A stretch of 45,141 nt of DNA from Pantoea eucrina (GTDB lineage Bacteria; Pseudomonadota; Gammaproteobacteria; Enterobacterales; Enterobacteriaceae), in assembly GCF_002095385.1 (NCBI RefSeq), contig NZ_MIPP01000032.1, positions 1-45,141 on the forward strand, given 5' to 3'. Position numbers and translations under genes: made by a program. The notes below the pieces were generated by a model. That model ran no database searches, was not told the origin of the DNA, and saw nothing but the letters and a program-made list of their open reading frames with translations. Shown here piece by piece: positions 1 to 8,061 of the stretch (position 1 is its first letter; the number at the start of each line of letters is the position of its first letter).

Positions 1-414
1 CTGACGCATACCCGGGGTCTGGCGCTGCAGCCGCGTCACTGGCTGCGCGCGGCGCCAGACGGCAGCGCGATTGCCTTTATGCTGGCCGATGAGCAGGACA
101 TTATTCAGCTCTGGAGCGTGTCGCCCAACGGCGGTGAGCCGCGGCAGATCACCCGGCTCAGCAGCAGTATCCAGTCTGCGTTCAGCTGGCATCCGCAGGG
201 TGATGCCGTCGCCTTTATCTGTGCCGACCGCGTAATGCGCTGCGAAATGGCAGACGGTCGCTGTACGCCACTGACGCCGGTCACTGCCGCCGCGCTGAGC
301 GGCGACGCAGTGGTCTGGTCGCCGGACGGAAAACAGATCGCCTATATGCGTGAAGTGGAGGGCTGGCGCCAGCTGTTCTGCGTCAGTGCGACGCCGGCAT
401 CGCGGCAGCCGTAG
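1..414 (+). CDS. yidR: YidR-like beta-propeller protein, 3' part (DUF3748)
   Basis: The reading frame is open from base 1 to the TAG at 412-414, so only the last 137 residues are present and the start lies outside the window. The visible part shows TolB/WD40-like propeller blades, with the repeated pattern SWHPQGDAVAFI and VWSPDGKQIAYM. In E. coli yidR lies beside yidQ and ibpA, and the same order is seen here, which supports the name. The molecular function of YidR is not established. The last 32 bp overlap the 3' end of yidQ on the other strand. Confidence 0.75.
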   Translation: MTHTRGLALQPRHWLRAAPDGSAIAFMLADEQDIIQLWSVSPNGGEPRQITRLSSSIQSAFSWHPQGDAVAFICADRVMRCEMADGRCTPLTPVTAAALSGDAVVWSPDGKQIAYMREVEGWRQLFCVSATPASRQP

Positions 415-739
415 CGAGGCTCGCCTGGGTATTGGCCTCTCTTTCACTTTGCAGCACGCGTTCGCGCGGTGAGGAGCTGCGTTTGTCCTCACCGGCGTGG
501 AAGTAGTCCCACGGCAGCAGCAGCGTATCCAGCACGGCAGAGAAGGGCAGATCGATCAGCGCCAGCGGTTTCAGCACCCAGCCCGTGTCATCATCAGTCA
601 GCATTTTGGCACTGGCGCGCGTGCCAGGATAGTAACCCTGACTGCCGCCGGAGTGCGACATCATGCTGGAGCAGCCGGAGGTGGTTATCACACAGCACAC
701 CAGCAGGCCGGTCAGCGGAAAACGTTTTATCATCTTCAT
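383..739 (-). CDS. yidQ: YidQ/YceK-family lipoprotein
   Basis: This small predicted lipoprotein has a basic N-terminus, a hydrophobic stretch and a lipobox TSGC, so the mature protein should begin at a lipidated Cys. The motif YYPGTRASA and the segment LIDLPFSAVLDTLLLPWD match my recollection of E. coli YidQ. The start at 739 (MKMIKRF) places an AGGG Shine-Dalgarno about 9 nt upstream and gives a normal-length signal peptide; an upstream ATG at 760 is possible. The gene converges with yidR, overlapping its last 32 bp, and diverges from ibpA. Its role is unknown. Confidence 0.8.
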   Translation of the reverse strand: MKMIKRFPLTGLLVCCVITTSGCSSMMSHSGGSQGYYPGTRASAKMLTDDDTGWVLKPLALIDLPFSAVLDTLLLPWDYFHAGEDKRSSSPRERVLQSEREANTQASLATAAAMPASH

Positions 740-893
740 TGTCATCATCCCTTCAGTCATGGCTGCATCCCTGGCAGCAATATGTCACCTGACGTTATCA
801 GCGCTCTCTGGCTCTGTTTTCAGTGCAGGTGCAGGGTTTCCTGAGTGTATGTCATCTCACCGGTTTTGCTGCAAAAAAATCACGCCGGTGGCC

Positions 894-921
894 CTTGAAA
901 AGATCGCTACCATACCCATTT
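894..921 (+). promoter_or_regulatory. sigma32 heat-shock promoter of ibpA
   Basis: CTTGAAA at 894-900 and CCCATTT at 915-921 are separated by 14 bp. This is a near-consensus sigma32 (RpoH) promoter, upstream of a small heat-shock protein gene. It predicts a 5' leader of roughly 95-100 nt before the ibpA start. Confidence 0.85.
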
Positions 922-1000
922 TCACATTACGGCCGTATGACTGTTGCCGCATGGGACAGTGCCAGGCCGGACAACCTGTCCATAGTGGAAGGTTGCCAAA

Positions 1001-1020
1001 ACTTGCTGATTATCAGGAGT
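1001..1020 (+). promoter_or_regulatory. ROSE-type RNA thermometer hairpin of ibpA
   Basis: The leader contains TTGCTGA (1003-1009) facing TCAGGAG (1013-1019) across a short loop, just before the ATG at 1027. The UUGCU motif pairing imperfectly with the AGGA Shine-Dalgarno is the hallmark of ROSE elements, which melt on heating and free the ribosome binding site. The E. coli ibpA leader has the same architecture. Confidence 0.75.
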
Positions 1021-1026
1021 CTTATT

Positions 1027-1443
1027 ATGCGTAACTTTGATCTCTCTCCACTTTATCGTTCTTCCATCGGTTTCGATCGTCTGTTTAATCTGCTGGAAAC
1101 CAACCAGAACCAGGCGAACGGAGGTTACCCTCCTTACAATGTCGAACTGGTGGATGAAAACCACTATCGCATTACGATTGCGGTAGCAGGCTTTGCCCAG
1201 AATGAGCTGGATATCACCGCCCACGACAATATGCTGGTGGTACGCGGCGCGCACCCTGAAGAGCAGCCGGAGCGCAAATATCTTTATCAGGGCATCGCCG
1301 AGCGCAATTTTGAGCGTAAATTCCAGCTGGCCGATCACATCGTGGTGCGCGATGCGCGTCTCGAACTCGGTCTGCTGAGCATCGATCTGGAGCGCATCGT
1401 TCCTGAAGAAGCGAAACCACGCCGGATTGAAATTCTGAAATAA
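1027..1443 (+). CDS. ibpA: small heat-shock protein IbpA
   Basis: This 138-residue holdase of the alpha-crystallin/Hsp20 family binds unfolding proteins and hands them to DnaK/ClpB. The N-terminus [12 protein letters not shown], the central alpha-crystallin domain with [16 protein letters not shown], and a C-terminal I-x-I motif (IEI, about 134-136) are all visible. Length equals the family norm (137 in E. coli). The start at 1027 is chosen because it matches the family N-terminus and follows AGGAG; upstream in-frame ATGs lie before the promoter. No ibpB follows: the gene ends in a terminator and the next gene is convergent. Expression is predicted to be sigma32-driven and thermometer-controlled. 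Confidence 0.97.
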   Translation: MRNFDLSPLYRSSIGFDRLFNLLETNQNQANGGYPPYNVELVDENHYRITIAVAGFAQNELDITAHDNMLVVRGAHPEEQPERKYLYQGIAERNFERKFQLADHIVVRDARLELGLLSIDLERIVPEEAKPRRIEILK

Positions 1444-1464
1444 GGCCATTACATAAGCCTTAAG

Positions 1465-1490
1465 CGCCGCAGCAATGCGGCGTTTTTTTT
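1465..1490 (+). terminator. intrinsic terminator of ibpA
   Basis: CGCCGCA (1465-1471), loop GCAA, TGCGGCG (1476-1482), then a run of eight T. It separates ibpA from the convergent eamA. Confidence 0.9.
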
Positions 1491-1498
1491 GATCAGAA

Positions 1499-2404
1499 TC
1501 AGGCGCGGGAGAGTAGCCGCTGACTTAGCAGGCCGCCAAAGACATTGATCAGCAGACCGGCAACGATCACCGCTGCGCCCAGCAGCTCCTGCGCGGTCAG
1601 CGCTTCATCCAGCACAACGGCCGCGCTGATAATCCCCACCACCGGCACCAGCAGCGTCAGCGGTGCGACGCGCCAGGTTTCATAGCGGCTCAGCAGCCGA
1701 CCCCAGATGCCATAACCGATGATAGTGGCGATGAAAGCCAGATAGATCAGCGCCAGAATAGTCTGCAGTGAAATGCCCTGCAGGCTGTGCACGATCAGCG
1801 CGCTGCCTTCGAACCACCAGGAGCAGATGAAAAAGGGAATAACCGGCACCAGCGCGCTCCACACCACCAGTGACATCACCGGTACGCGGTGATTGCGCAG
1901 AATGATTTTATTGGTGATATTGCCCAGCCCCCAGGAGGCCGCCGCCGCCAGCGTCAGCAGCATGGTTGTCAGGGTAATGCCGCCTGCCGTCTGGCCCGCC
2001 ATACCGGCGCTGGCGAGCAGATACATCCCCAGGGTCGCGATCACGATGCCGGTAATATGATTCCAGCGCAGCTTCTCAGCCAGCAGCAGCGCGCCCAGCA
2101 GCAGCGTGAAGAACGCCTGCGCCTGCAGCACCAGCGACGCTACCCCGGCGGGCATGCCAAGCTTGATGGCTAAAAACAGGAAGGCAAACTGCCCGAAGCT
2201 GATCGTCATGCCATAGATGACCAGCCAGCGCAGCGGAATAGCCGGACGCTTTACAAACAGCAGGGCCGGAAACGCCACCAGGGCAAAACGCAGTCCCGCC
2301 AGCAGAAAAGGCGGCATGCCCTGCAGCCCGAGTTTGATCACCACAAAATTGACGCCCCACGCCACAACGACGCACAGCGCTAACAGCATATCTTTCATGG
2401 ACAT
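1499..2404 (-). CDS. eamA: EamA-type DMT exporter (O-acetylserine/cysteine exporter family)
   Basis: This 301-residue inner-membrane protein of the drug/metabolite transporter family has two EamA domains and about ten hydrophobic segments. WGVNFVVIKLGLQGMPPFLLAGLRF near the N-terminus and the YGIWGRLLSRYETWRVAPLTLLVPVVG stretch agree closely with E. coli EamA (YdeD), which exports O-acetylserine and cysteine; the substrate here is inferred from that match. AGGAAG sits 5 nt before the ATG at 2402-2404. The gene lies 40 bp downstream of avtA in the same direction, so cotranscription is likely, and it converges on ibpA. Confidence 0.85.
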   Translation of the reverse strand: MSMKDMLLALCVVVAWGVNFVVIKLGLQGMPPFLLAGLRFALVAFPALLFVKRPAIPLRWLVIYGMTISFGQFAFLFLAIKLGMPAGVASLVLQAQAFFTLLLGALLLAEKLRWNHITGIVIATLGMYLLASAGMAGQTAGGITLTTMLLTLAAAASWGLGNITNKIILRNHRVPVMSLVVWSALVPVIPFFICSWWFEGSALIVHSLQGISLQTILALIYLAFIATIIGYGIWGRLLSRYETWRVAPLTLLVPVVGIISAAVVLDEALTAQELLGAAVIVAGLLINVFGGLLSQRLLSRA

Positions 2405-2444
2405 AAGGGCTTCCTGTTCTCAGGCTGTAGCCGGTTTCGGGCGG

Positions 2445-3731
2445 TTAAACCCGGTTCTCGTCTGCGGGATACGTGACGCTTTCGGCCTCGCGGAGCGCGC
2501 GCTCCAGCTCCTCCGCCAGGATCCGGACTGCTTGCTCAATTTTCGCCGCTTCCGGTACGTAGTTCATGCGCATGCACTGATGCGTATGCGGCCACGCCTG
2601 CTCCAGCCCCGGGAAGAAGAAGTGGCCCGGCACCATCAGCACGCCGCGCGCTTTGAGACGCTGATAGAGCACTTCAGTGGTGATGGGCAGATCGCGAAAC
2701 CAGAGCCAGAGGAAAATTGCCCCCTCCGGCTTGTGGATCAGACAGCGATCTTCCGGCAGGTAGCGACGCAGGATTGCCAGCGTTTCCGCCACTTTAGCCT
2801 GATAAAACGGCCGGATAACCTCATCAGAGAGGCGCAGCAGATCGCCGCGTACAATCATTTCGTTTGCCAGCGCCGGGCCAATGCTGCCGGGCGCCAGGCT
2901 GATAATACCGTTCATATTACCCAGCGCGCTGATGGTGCTTTCATCGGCAATAATGATGCCGCAGCGTGCGCCAGGCAGGCCGAGCTTGGAGAGGCTCATG
3001 CAGAGAATGGTGTTGGGATTCCACAGCGGCCGCGCTTCGCTGAAAATGATACCGGGGAAGGGCACGCCATAGGCATTGTCGATCAACAGCGGCACGCCGT
3101 GCTGCTGTGCCAGCGCATCCAGCTGCAACAGCTCATCGTCAGTGACCACATTGCCGGTCGGATTGGTCGGGCGCGAAACGCAAATCAGCCCGATATCCTC
3201 ATGCAGCGGCAGATGGTCAAAATCGACATGATATTTAAACTGCCCTTCTGGCAGCAGCTCGATGGTGGGCTTCGCTGAAACAAACAGCCCCTCTTCAAGG
3301 CCGGCGTCAGCGTAACCGAGATATTCCGGCGCCAGCGGAAACAGCACGCGCTTTTTGCTGCCGTCGGCGCGGTGTCCGGCAAACAGATTAAACAGGTAGA
3401 AAAACGCGCTCTGGCTGCCGTTGGTCAGCGCAATATTTTGCGCCGTGACAGGCCAGCCAAGCTGCTCGCTCAGCAGGGTGGCAAGCGATGCCAGCAGCTG
3501 CGCCTTGCCGCGTGGCCCGTCATAGTTGCACAGCGCCTCGCTCAGCGTGCCATCTTTATGCATCTGCAGCAGCAGCTGGTCAAAATAATCGTTCATTGCC
3601 GGGATCTGTGCCGGGTTACCGCCGCCCAGCATGATGGTGCCGGGTGTGCGCAGTCCCTCTCCCATATCTTCCATCAGACGGGAGATACCGGTGGGTTGCG
3701 TAAATTTGTCGCCGAACTGAGAAAAGGACAT
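2445..3731 (-). CDS. avtA: valine--pyruvate aminotransferase AvtA
   Basis: This PLP-dependent class I/II aminotransferase interconverts valine plus pyruvate and 2-ketoisovalerate plus alanine. The 428-residue protein shows the E. coli AvtA N-terminus pattern (FGDKFTQPTGISRLMEDM), TNGSQSAFFYLFNLFAG, a PLP-contacting DNAYG (218-222) and the Schiff-base Lys249 in SLSKLGLPGARCG. It is about 11 residues longer than the E. coli enzyme at the C-terminus. No clear Shine-Dalgarno precedes the ATG at 3729-3731, but the N-terminus fits the family. It follows the kgu operon and a hairpin at 3777-3795, and precedes eamA. Confidence 0.95.
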   Translation of the reverse strand: MSFSQFGDKFTQPTGISRLMEDMGEGLRTPGTIMLGGGNPAQIPAMNDYFDQLLLQMHKDGTLSEALCNYDGPRGKAQLLASLATLLSEQLGWPVTAQNIALTNGSQSAFFYLFNLFAGHRADGSKKRVLFPLAPEYLGYADAGLEEGLFVSAKPTIELLPEGQFKYHVDFDHLPLHEDIGLICVSRPTNPTGNVVTDDELLQLDALAQQHGVPLLIDNAYGVPFPGIIFSEARPLWNPNTILCMSLSKLGLPGARCGIIIADESTISALGNMNGIISLAPGSIGPALANEMIVRGDLLRLSDEVIRPFYQAKVAETLAILRRYLPEDRCLIHKPEGAIFLWLWFRDLPITTEVLYQRLKARGVLMVPGHFFFPGLEQAWPHTHQCMRMNYVPEAAKIEQAVRILAEELERALREAESVTYPADENRV

Positions 3732-3776
3732 AGGAAGTAAAAATTTTGTGAAAGCGAATGGAGAAAACCACCATAA

Positions 3777-3795
3777 CGCCCGCCTGCGGCGGGCG
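3777..3795 (-). terminator. GC-rich hairpin between ghrB/kguD and avtA
   Basis: CGCCCGCC and GGCGGGCG form a perfect 8-bp stem with a TGC loop, just after the ghrB stop. There is no T-run, so it may be an attenuator or an mRNA-stabilising hairpin rather than a strong terminator. Confidence 0.5.
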
Positions 3796-3815
3796 CAATG
3801 GCTAAAGCGGTCCTG

Positions 3816-4790
3816 TCAGCGCAGAACCTGCGGGTTAACGCAGTTTTTATCCGGTGTACCGGTCAGCGCGGCAATCAGATTTTCAACCGCATCACGGGCC
3901 ATGCCGTAGCGCGTCTCGTGCGTGGCTGAACCAATATGCGGCAGCGCCACCACGTTTGGCAGGGTAAGGATCTCTGCCTCAGCGGGAACGGGTTCTACCT
4001 CAAAAACGTCCAGTCCGGCAGCCAGCAGGGTGCCCGCTTTCAGCGCTGCCGTCAGCGCCTGCTCATCCACCACCGGGCCGCGACCCGCGTTGATCAGAAT
4101 TGCGCCGGGCTTCATCAGCTGCAGCTGCGCGGCACCAATCATATGGTGCGTCTGTTCGGTGAGCGGCAGACTGATGCAGACAAAATCGCTCTCTTTCAGC
4201 AGCGTCTCCAGATCGCAGGCGCGGGCCTGAAAGCGGTTCTCCGCTTCTTCATGCTGACGACGGGCGTTATAGAGAATATTCATACCAAAACCGAAATGGG
4301 CGCGCTGCGCCAGCGCCAGGCCAATACGGCCCATGCCTAAAATCCCCATGGTTTTGTGGTGAACGTCGGTGCCAAACAGATCCGGACCGATGCTCTTTTT
4401 CCAGTTGCCTTCTTTAACCCATTTATCCAGCTCGGCCACGCGGCGTGCGGTGCTCAGTACCAGCGCCATCATGGTATCCGCTACGGTCTCGGTCAGGACC
4501 GTCGGGGTGTGCATCAGCAGCACCTTGCGCTGATTCAGCGCGTCAACGTTAAAGTTGTCATAGCCGACGGAGACGGTGGAGCAGGCGCGCAGCGCCGGCA
4601 TCTGCGACAGCAGTGCGTCATCGACTTTGCCGCCGGAACCGATAATACCTTCTGCCTGCGCAAACGCGTCCGCATGCTGGCGCACCGTTTCCGGTGAAAC
4701 ATCTTTTACTTCGGTAACGTGAAAATGCGTATCGAGCTGGCGGCGCAGATCGTCAGGCAGGCTTTTGTAGAGGATCACAGCAGGTTTCAT
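3816..4790 (-). CDS. ghrB: 2-ketoaldonate / hydroxypyruvate reductase (GhrB; KguD role)
   Basis: This 324-residue NAD(P)-dependent D-2-hydroxyacid dehydrogenase resembles E. coli GhrB over its whole length (MKPxVILYKxLPDDL, VGYDNFx[29 protein letters not shown]). The Rossmann motif GMGRIG is at 152-157; the probable catalytic residues are Arg237 ([10 protein letters not shown]), Glu266 and His285 ([15 protein letters not shown]). GhrB-family enzymes reduce glyoxylate, hydroxypyruvate and 2-ketogluconate. As the last gene behind kguE-kguK-kguT, it occupies the place of kguD, the 2-ketogluconate-6-phosphate reductase of pseudomonads, so that step is its likely job here. An AGGAAG lies ahead of the ATG. 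Confidence 0.9.
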   Translation of the reverse strand: MKPAVILYKSLPDDLRRQLDTHFHVTEVKDVSPETVRQHADAFAQAEGIIGSGGKVDDALLSQMPALRACSTVSVGYDNFNVDALNQRKVLLMHTPTVLTETVADTMMALVLSTARRVAELDKWVKEGNWKKSIGPDLFGTDVHHKTMGILGMGRIGLALAQRAHFGFGMNILYNARRQHEEAENRFQARACDLETLLKESDFVCISLPLTEQTHHMIGAAQLQLMKPGAILINAGRGPVVDEQALTAALKAGTLLAAGLDVFEVEPVPAEAEILTLPNVVALPHIGSATHETRYGMARDAVENLIAALTGTPDKNCVNPQVLR

Positions 4791-4857
4791 GAATCGCTTC
4801 CTGTAGAAATAGGTGACGGGCGACAGGTGCCGCCCGGAGAAGTCATCTCTTACGCTT

Positions 4858-6137
4858 TCAGGCGTGCTTCGCCCCGTGAATCGGCGGCGTTTTGTTTGCG
4901 GCAGGCTTGACGATCAGCGTCAGCCAGACCGAAACCAGCAGGGCTGAACCCATGAAGATATAAGATGCGGCCGGGCTGCCGGTTGCTCCATTAAGATAGC
5001 CGACAATCCATGAACCGATAAAGGAACCCAGCGCACCCATGCTGTTAATCAGCGCCATGGCACCACCCGAAACGTTGCGCGGCAGCATTTCCGGAATGAT
5101 GGCAAAGAACGGACCGTAAGGGGCATACATCGCTCCGCCGGCAATCACCAGCAGCGCATAGGAGAGCCAGAAATTGCCCGGACCTACCAGATAAGAGCCA
5201 AGGAACGCCAGTGCGCCAATCAGCAGCAGCGGCCAGACAAACAGTTTCCGGTTCTGCGTTTTATCAGACGCCCACGACACCACCACCATGGCGATAGTAG
5301 CGACCAGATAAGGCACCGCTGAGAGCCAGCCCGCTTCCACCATACCCATCTGCGTGCCGTTACGCAGAATGGAAGGCAGCCACAGCACAAAGCCGTATAC
5401 GCCAATACTCCAGGCAAAATACTGCATGCAAAGGATGATGACGTTGCGATTGCGAAACGCTTCGCTGTAGTTCCGCACCGCTTTGATATTTTCCTGCTCT
5501 TTCTGCAGCTGCGCCTGCAGCGCGGCTTTTTCCTCATCGCTCATCCATTTTGCCTGCGCCGGTTTATCCTGCACCAGGAACCACCAGGCGATAGCCAGAT
5601 CACCGCCGGAAAACCTTCGATGATGAACATCTCACGCCAGCCAAAGGCGTTAATCAGATAGCCGGACACCACCGACATCCACAGTACGGTGACCGGGTTG
5701 CCGAGGATCAGAAAGGTATTGGCGCGCGAACGCTCCGACTTGGTAAACCAGTTACTGATGTAGATCAGCATCGCGGGCATCACGGCCGCTTCCACCACGC
5801 CGAGGATAAAGCGGATCGCTGCCAGCATCGGAATATTGCTGACGATCCCGGTCAGCGAAGCGCAGCCGCCCCACAGGATCAGGCACCAGAAAATCAGTTT
5901 TTTTACGCTGCGGCGCTCGGCATAGATAGCACCGGGGATTTGAAAGAAGAAGTAGCCGAGAAAAAACAGCGCGCCCAGCAGCGATGACATCCCTTTGGTA
6001 ATGCCGAGATCGTCATTAATGCCTGCGGCAGAGGCGAAGCTGAAGTTCGCCCGGTCCAGATACGCCAGACTGTAGGTGATAAACACGATGGGCATGATAT
6101 ACCACCAGCGTTTTGGCGCGATTGTCTGCGATTTCAT
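4858..6137 (-). pseudogene. kguT: 2-ketogluconate-type MFS transporter, broken by a one-base deletion
   Basis: This is a major facilitator of the anion:cation symporter type (GudP/KguT-like). The start at 6137 (MKSQTIAPKRWWYIMP) follows AGAGGAG. The N-terminal half carries the family motif AYLDRANFSFA and the C-terminal half RNVIILCMQYFAWSIGVYGFVLWLPSI. The reading frame is lost at about 5595-5596: the minus strand reads CTGGCTATC, where adding one G (CTGGGCTATC) restores GFPAVIWAIAWWFLVQDKPAQ and joins the two halves into a protein of about 426 residues. Either the gene is inactivated or one base of a GGG run was missed. Position between kguK and ghrB supports uptake of 2-ketogluconate. Confidence 0.85.
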
Positions 6138-6230
6138 GCGTGACTCCTCTGGTTGAGGCGGGCACATTCCGTGGATGCGCCTCAGAATAATAGTGTTGTA
6201 GGGTAAGTAGTATCGTGCCGGCGCAGTAAC

Positions 6231-7178
6231 TCAGTAATCACCCAGCGCCGCGCGGGTGGGTAAACCTTCACTGTCTCCCGCTACCTGAATAGCGAGCGAT
6301 CCGATCTTATTGCCGCGCAGAATCGCCTGCGGCAGCGTTTTATCTTCCAGCAGGGCGCTGATCAGGCCCACGGCAAAGCCGTCGCCTGCGCCCACGGTAT
6401 CCACCACGTTGTCGACCAGCACCGGGGCGACCACGCCTTTTTCTCCCTGTGCCGTTTTATACCAGGCACCGTCGCAGCCGGTTTTAATCACCACCGCTTT
6501 GACGCCCTTATCGAGGTAGAAATCAGCAATTGCTTCCGGCTGGCGATAGCCGGTCAGGATATAGCCCTCTTTTTCACCCGGCAGCACCCAGTCGGCATAC
6601 TCTGCCAGCGCATTAAGCTGCTGGCGCATCTCTGCTTCGCTGCGCCACAGCACCGGACGCAGATTGGGATCGAAAGAGATACTTTTGCCCTGCGCCCGCA
6701 TTGTCTGTGCCGCATAGTGCAGCAGCGCCAGCGATGAATCAGAGAGCGCAGCGGCCACGCCGCTCAGATGAAGATGGCGCGCGCTGCCAAAATAGTCCGG
6801 ATTAAAATCGTCCGGCGAGAGGTGGCTTGCCGCCGATCCTTTGCGGAAATATTCCACTTCCGGATCGGAGCCGTCGTCGACGCGCGCTTTCAGCTGAAAG
6901 CCGGTACGGTAGCGGGCATCCGTGGTCACACAGCGGTGATCAACGCTCTCTTTTGCCAGCTGCTGCAGCGTGAAGCGCCCGAAGCTGTCATCCCCGACGC
7001 GGCTGACCCAGCCAACCTGCAGGCCAAGACGCGCCAGACCGATGGCAACGTTCAGTTCGGCGCCGGCAATACGCTTGATAAAGCGCTCTGCTGCCGCAAG
7101 GTCGCCGGTTTGCTGCGCGATAAACATCGCCATCGCTTCGCCAATGGTGACGACATCAAGTTGAGAAGGTTGTGTCAT
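6231..7178 (-). CDS. kguK: 2-ketogluconate/2-keto-3-deoxygluconate-type sugar kinase (PfkB family)
   Basis: This 315-residue ribokinase/PfkB-family kinase has the anion-hole/catalytic motif DTVGAGDGFAVG (catalytic Asp266) and the N-terminal VTIGEAMAMF motif typical of KDG/ketogluconate kinases. The start at 7178 (MTQPSQ) follows AAGGAG at good spacing; the upstream in-frame extension would run into kguE. The kguE stop codon forms part of this Shine-Dalgarno (TAAGGAG), indicating translational coupling once the kguE frame is restored. Family members phosphorylate 2-ketogluconate or 2-keto-3-deoxygluconate; operon context (kguE, kguT, ghrB) favours 2-ketogluconate to 2-keto-6-phosphogluconate. 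Confidence 0.85.
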   Translation of the reverse strand: MTQPSQLDVVTIGEAMAMFIAQQTGDLAAAERFIKRIAGAELNVAIGLARLGLQVGWVSRVGDDSFGRFTLQQLAKESVDHRCVTTDARYRTGFQLKARVDDGSDPEVEYFRKGSAASHLSPDDFNPDYFGSARHLHLSGVAAALSDSSLALLHYAAQTMRAQGKSISFDPNLRPVLWRSEAEMRQQLNALAEYADWVLPGEKEGYILTGYRQPEAIADFYLDKGVKAVVIKTGCDGAWYKTAQGEKGVVAPVLVDNVVDTVGAGDGFAVGLISALLEDKTLPQAILRGNKIGSLAIQVAGDSEGLPTRAALGDY

Positions 7179-7188
7179 GGCAGGCTCC

Positions 7189-7934
7189 TTAGGCGGCACG
7201 CAGCAGGTCAACATAGTGGCGGGTTACCGCCAGCAGATCGCCGCCTTCCAGCGGGAACTCAATACCGCGCGGTGCATCTGCGGGCAGGGCGTGCAGCAGC
7301 GTGCGCCAGCTCTCATCCGCATCATCAAGGCGATCGCCCGGAACGTGTCGCGATGCGCAACGGCCGCTTTAACGTGCACATAGCTGACGTAGCGGCTGAG
7401 CTGATGAGCAGCCTGCAGCGCATCCTCGCCGGTCCAGAGCCAGTTCCCCATATCGAACGTCATATCCAGCGGCAGGGCGGCGTCGCAGGCGTGGTGAAAA
7501 AAGCGCAGCATGGGCGCCAGCGTACTGTCAGCGGTCTGATCGTTCTCAATCACCAGCGTCACGGATGTTGACGCCAGAATCTCTACCAGCTGCCGGTCAG
7601 CCAGCTGAACAAAGTGGCCAATAGCGAGTTTCAGCCGCTGCGCGCCGAGCTGCTCCGCTTCATGGAAAAACTGTGCCAGCCGTGGATTGAGTGCGCCATC
7701 TGCCAGCCACAGCGATTCCGGAACGGAGTAGCTGACCTGCAGCGACTGCTCACGCGCCGTCTGGCCCAGCTCCGGCAGCTGCTGCAGCTCAATGTCGCTG
7801 AACAGCTCGCGGCGAATCTCAACGCCGTCAGCGCCAGCCGCTTTGATCAGCGGCAGCAGGCGGCTCTGCCCGCCAAGCTCGGCAATTTTATGCGCGCCGT
7901 AGGCGGCGGTCACTACAATAATTTCTGGTCTCAT
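7189..7934 (-). pseudogene. kguE: KguE-like sugar phosphate isomerase/epimerase, frame broken near its 3' end
   Basis: This TIM-barrel protein of the xylose-isomerase-like superfamily corresponds to kguE, first gene of the 2-ketogluconate operon in pseudomonads. The start MRPEIIVVTAAYGAHK at 7934 follows GGAGAG. Frame is lost at about 7329-7330: the strand reads ATCGCCTTGAT, where ATCGCCCTTGAT would continue as LDDADESWRTLLHALPAD to a TAA at 7189-7191, giving about 248 residues. As written, the protein ends with about 45 out-of-frame residues at 7224. The KguE reaction is not well defined; an isomerase/epimerase role is a family inference. Confidence 0.85.
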
Positions 7935-7985
7935 CACGTCTCTCCGGGCACCAAACTGCCTCCCAATCGTTGAGAAAACGTTAGA

Positions 7986-7999
7986 TGGAACCGGTTCCA
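7986..7999. promoter_or_regulatory. PtxS-like operator palindrome in front of kguE
   Basis: TGGAACCGGTTCCA is a perfect 14-bp palindrome with the central CG typical of LacI-family sites. It differs at two symmetric positions from the Pseudomonas PtxS operator TGAAACCGGTTTCA. It lies 52 bp upstream of the kguE start, in the intergenic region behind the ptxS-like gene. Confidence 0.75.
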
Positions 8000-8023
8000 A
8001 AGGAAAGACGCAGACTGCGGATT

Positions 8024-8039
8024 TATGATCCTGCTCACG
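8024..8039 (-). promoter_or_regulatory. possible CRP site of the kgu operon
   Basis: Read on the minus strand, CGTGA-N6-TCATA matches 8 of 10 core positions of the CRP consensus TGTGA-N6-TCACA. It lies about 25 bp upstream of the operator palindrome, a reasonable position for activation of kguE. Support is sequence similarity only. Confidence 0.4.
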
Positions 8040-8061
8040 AAGTCAGCATCAGGTTCCGGTA

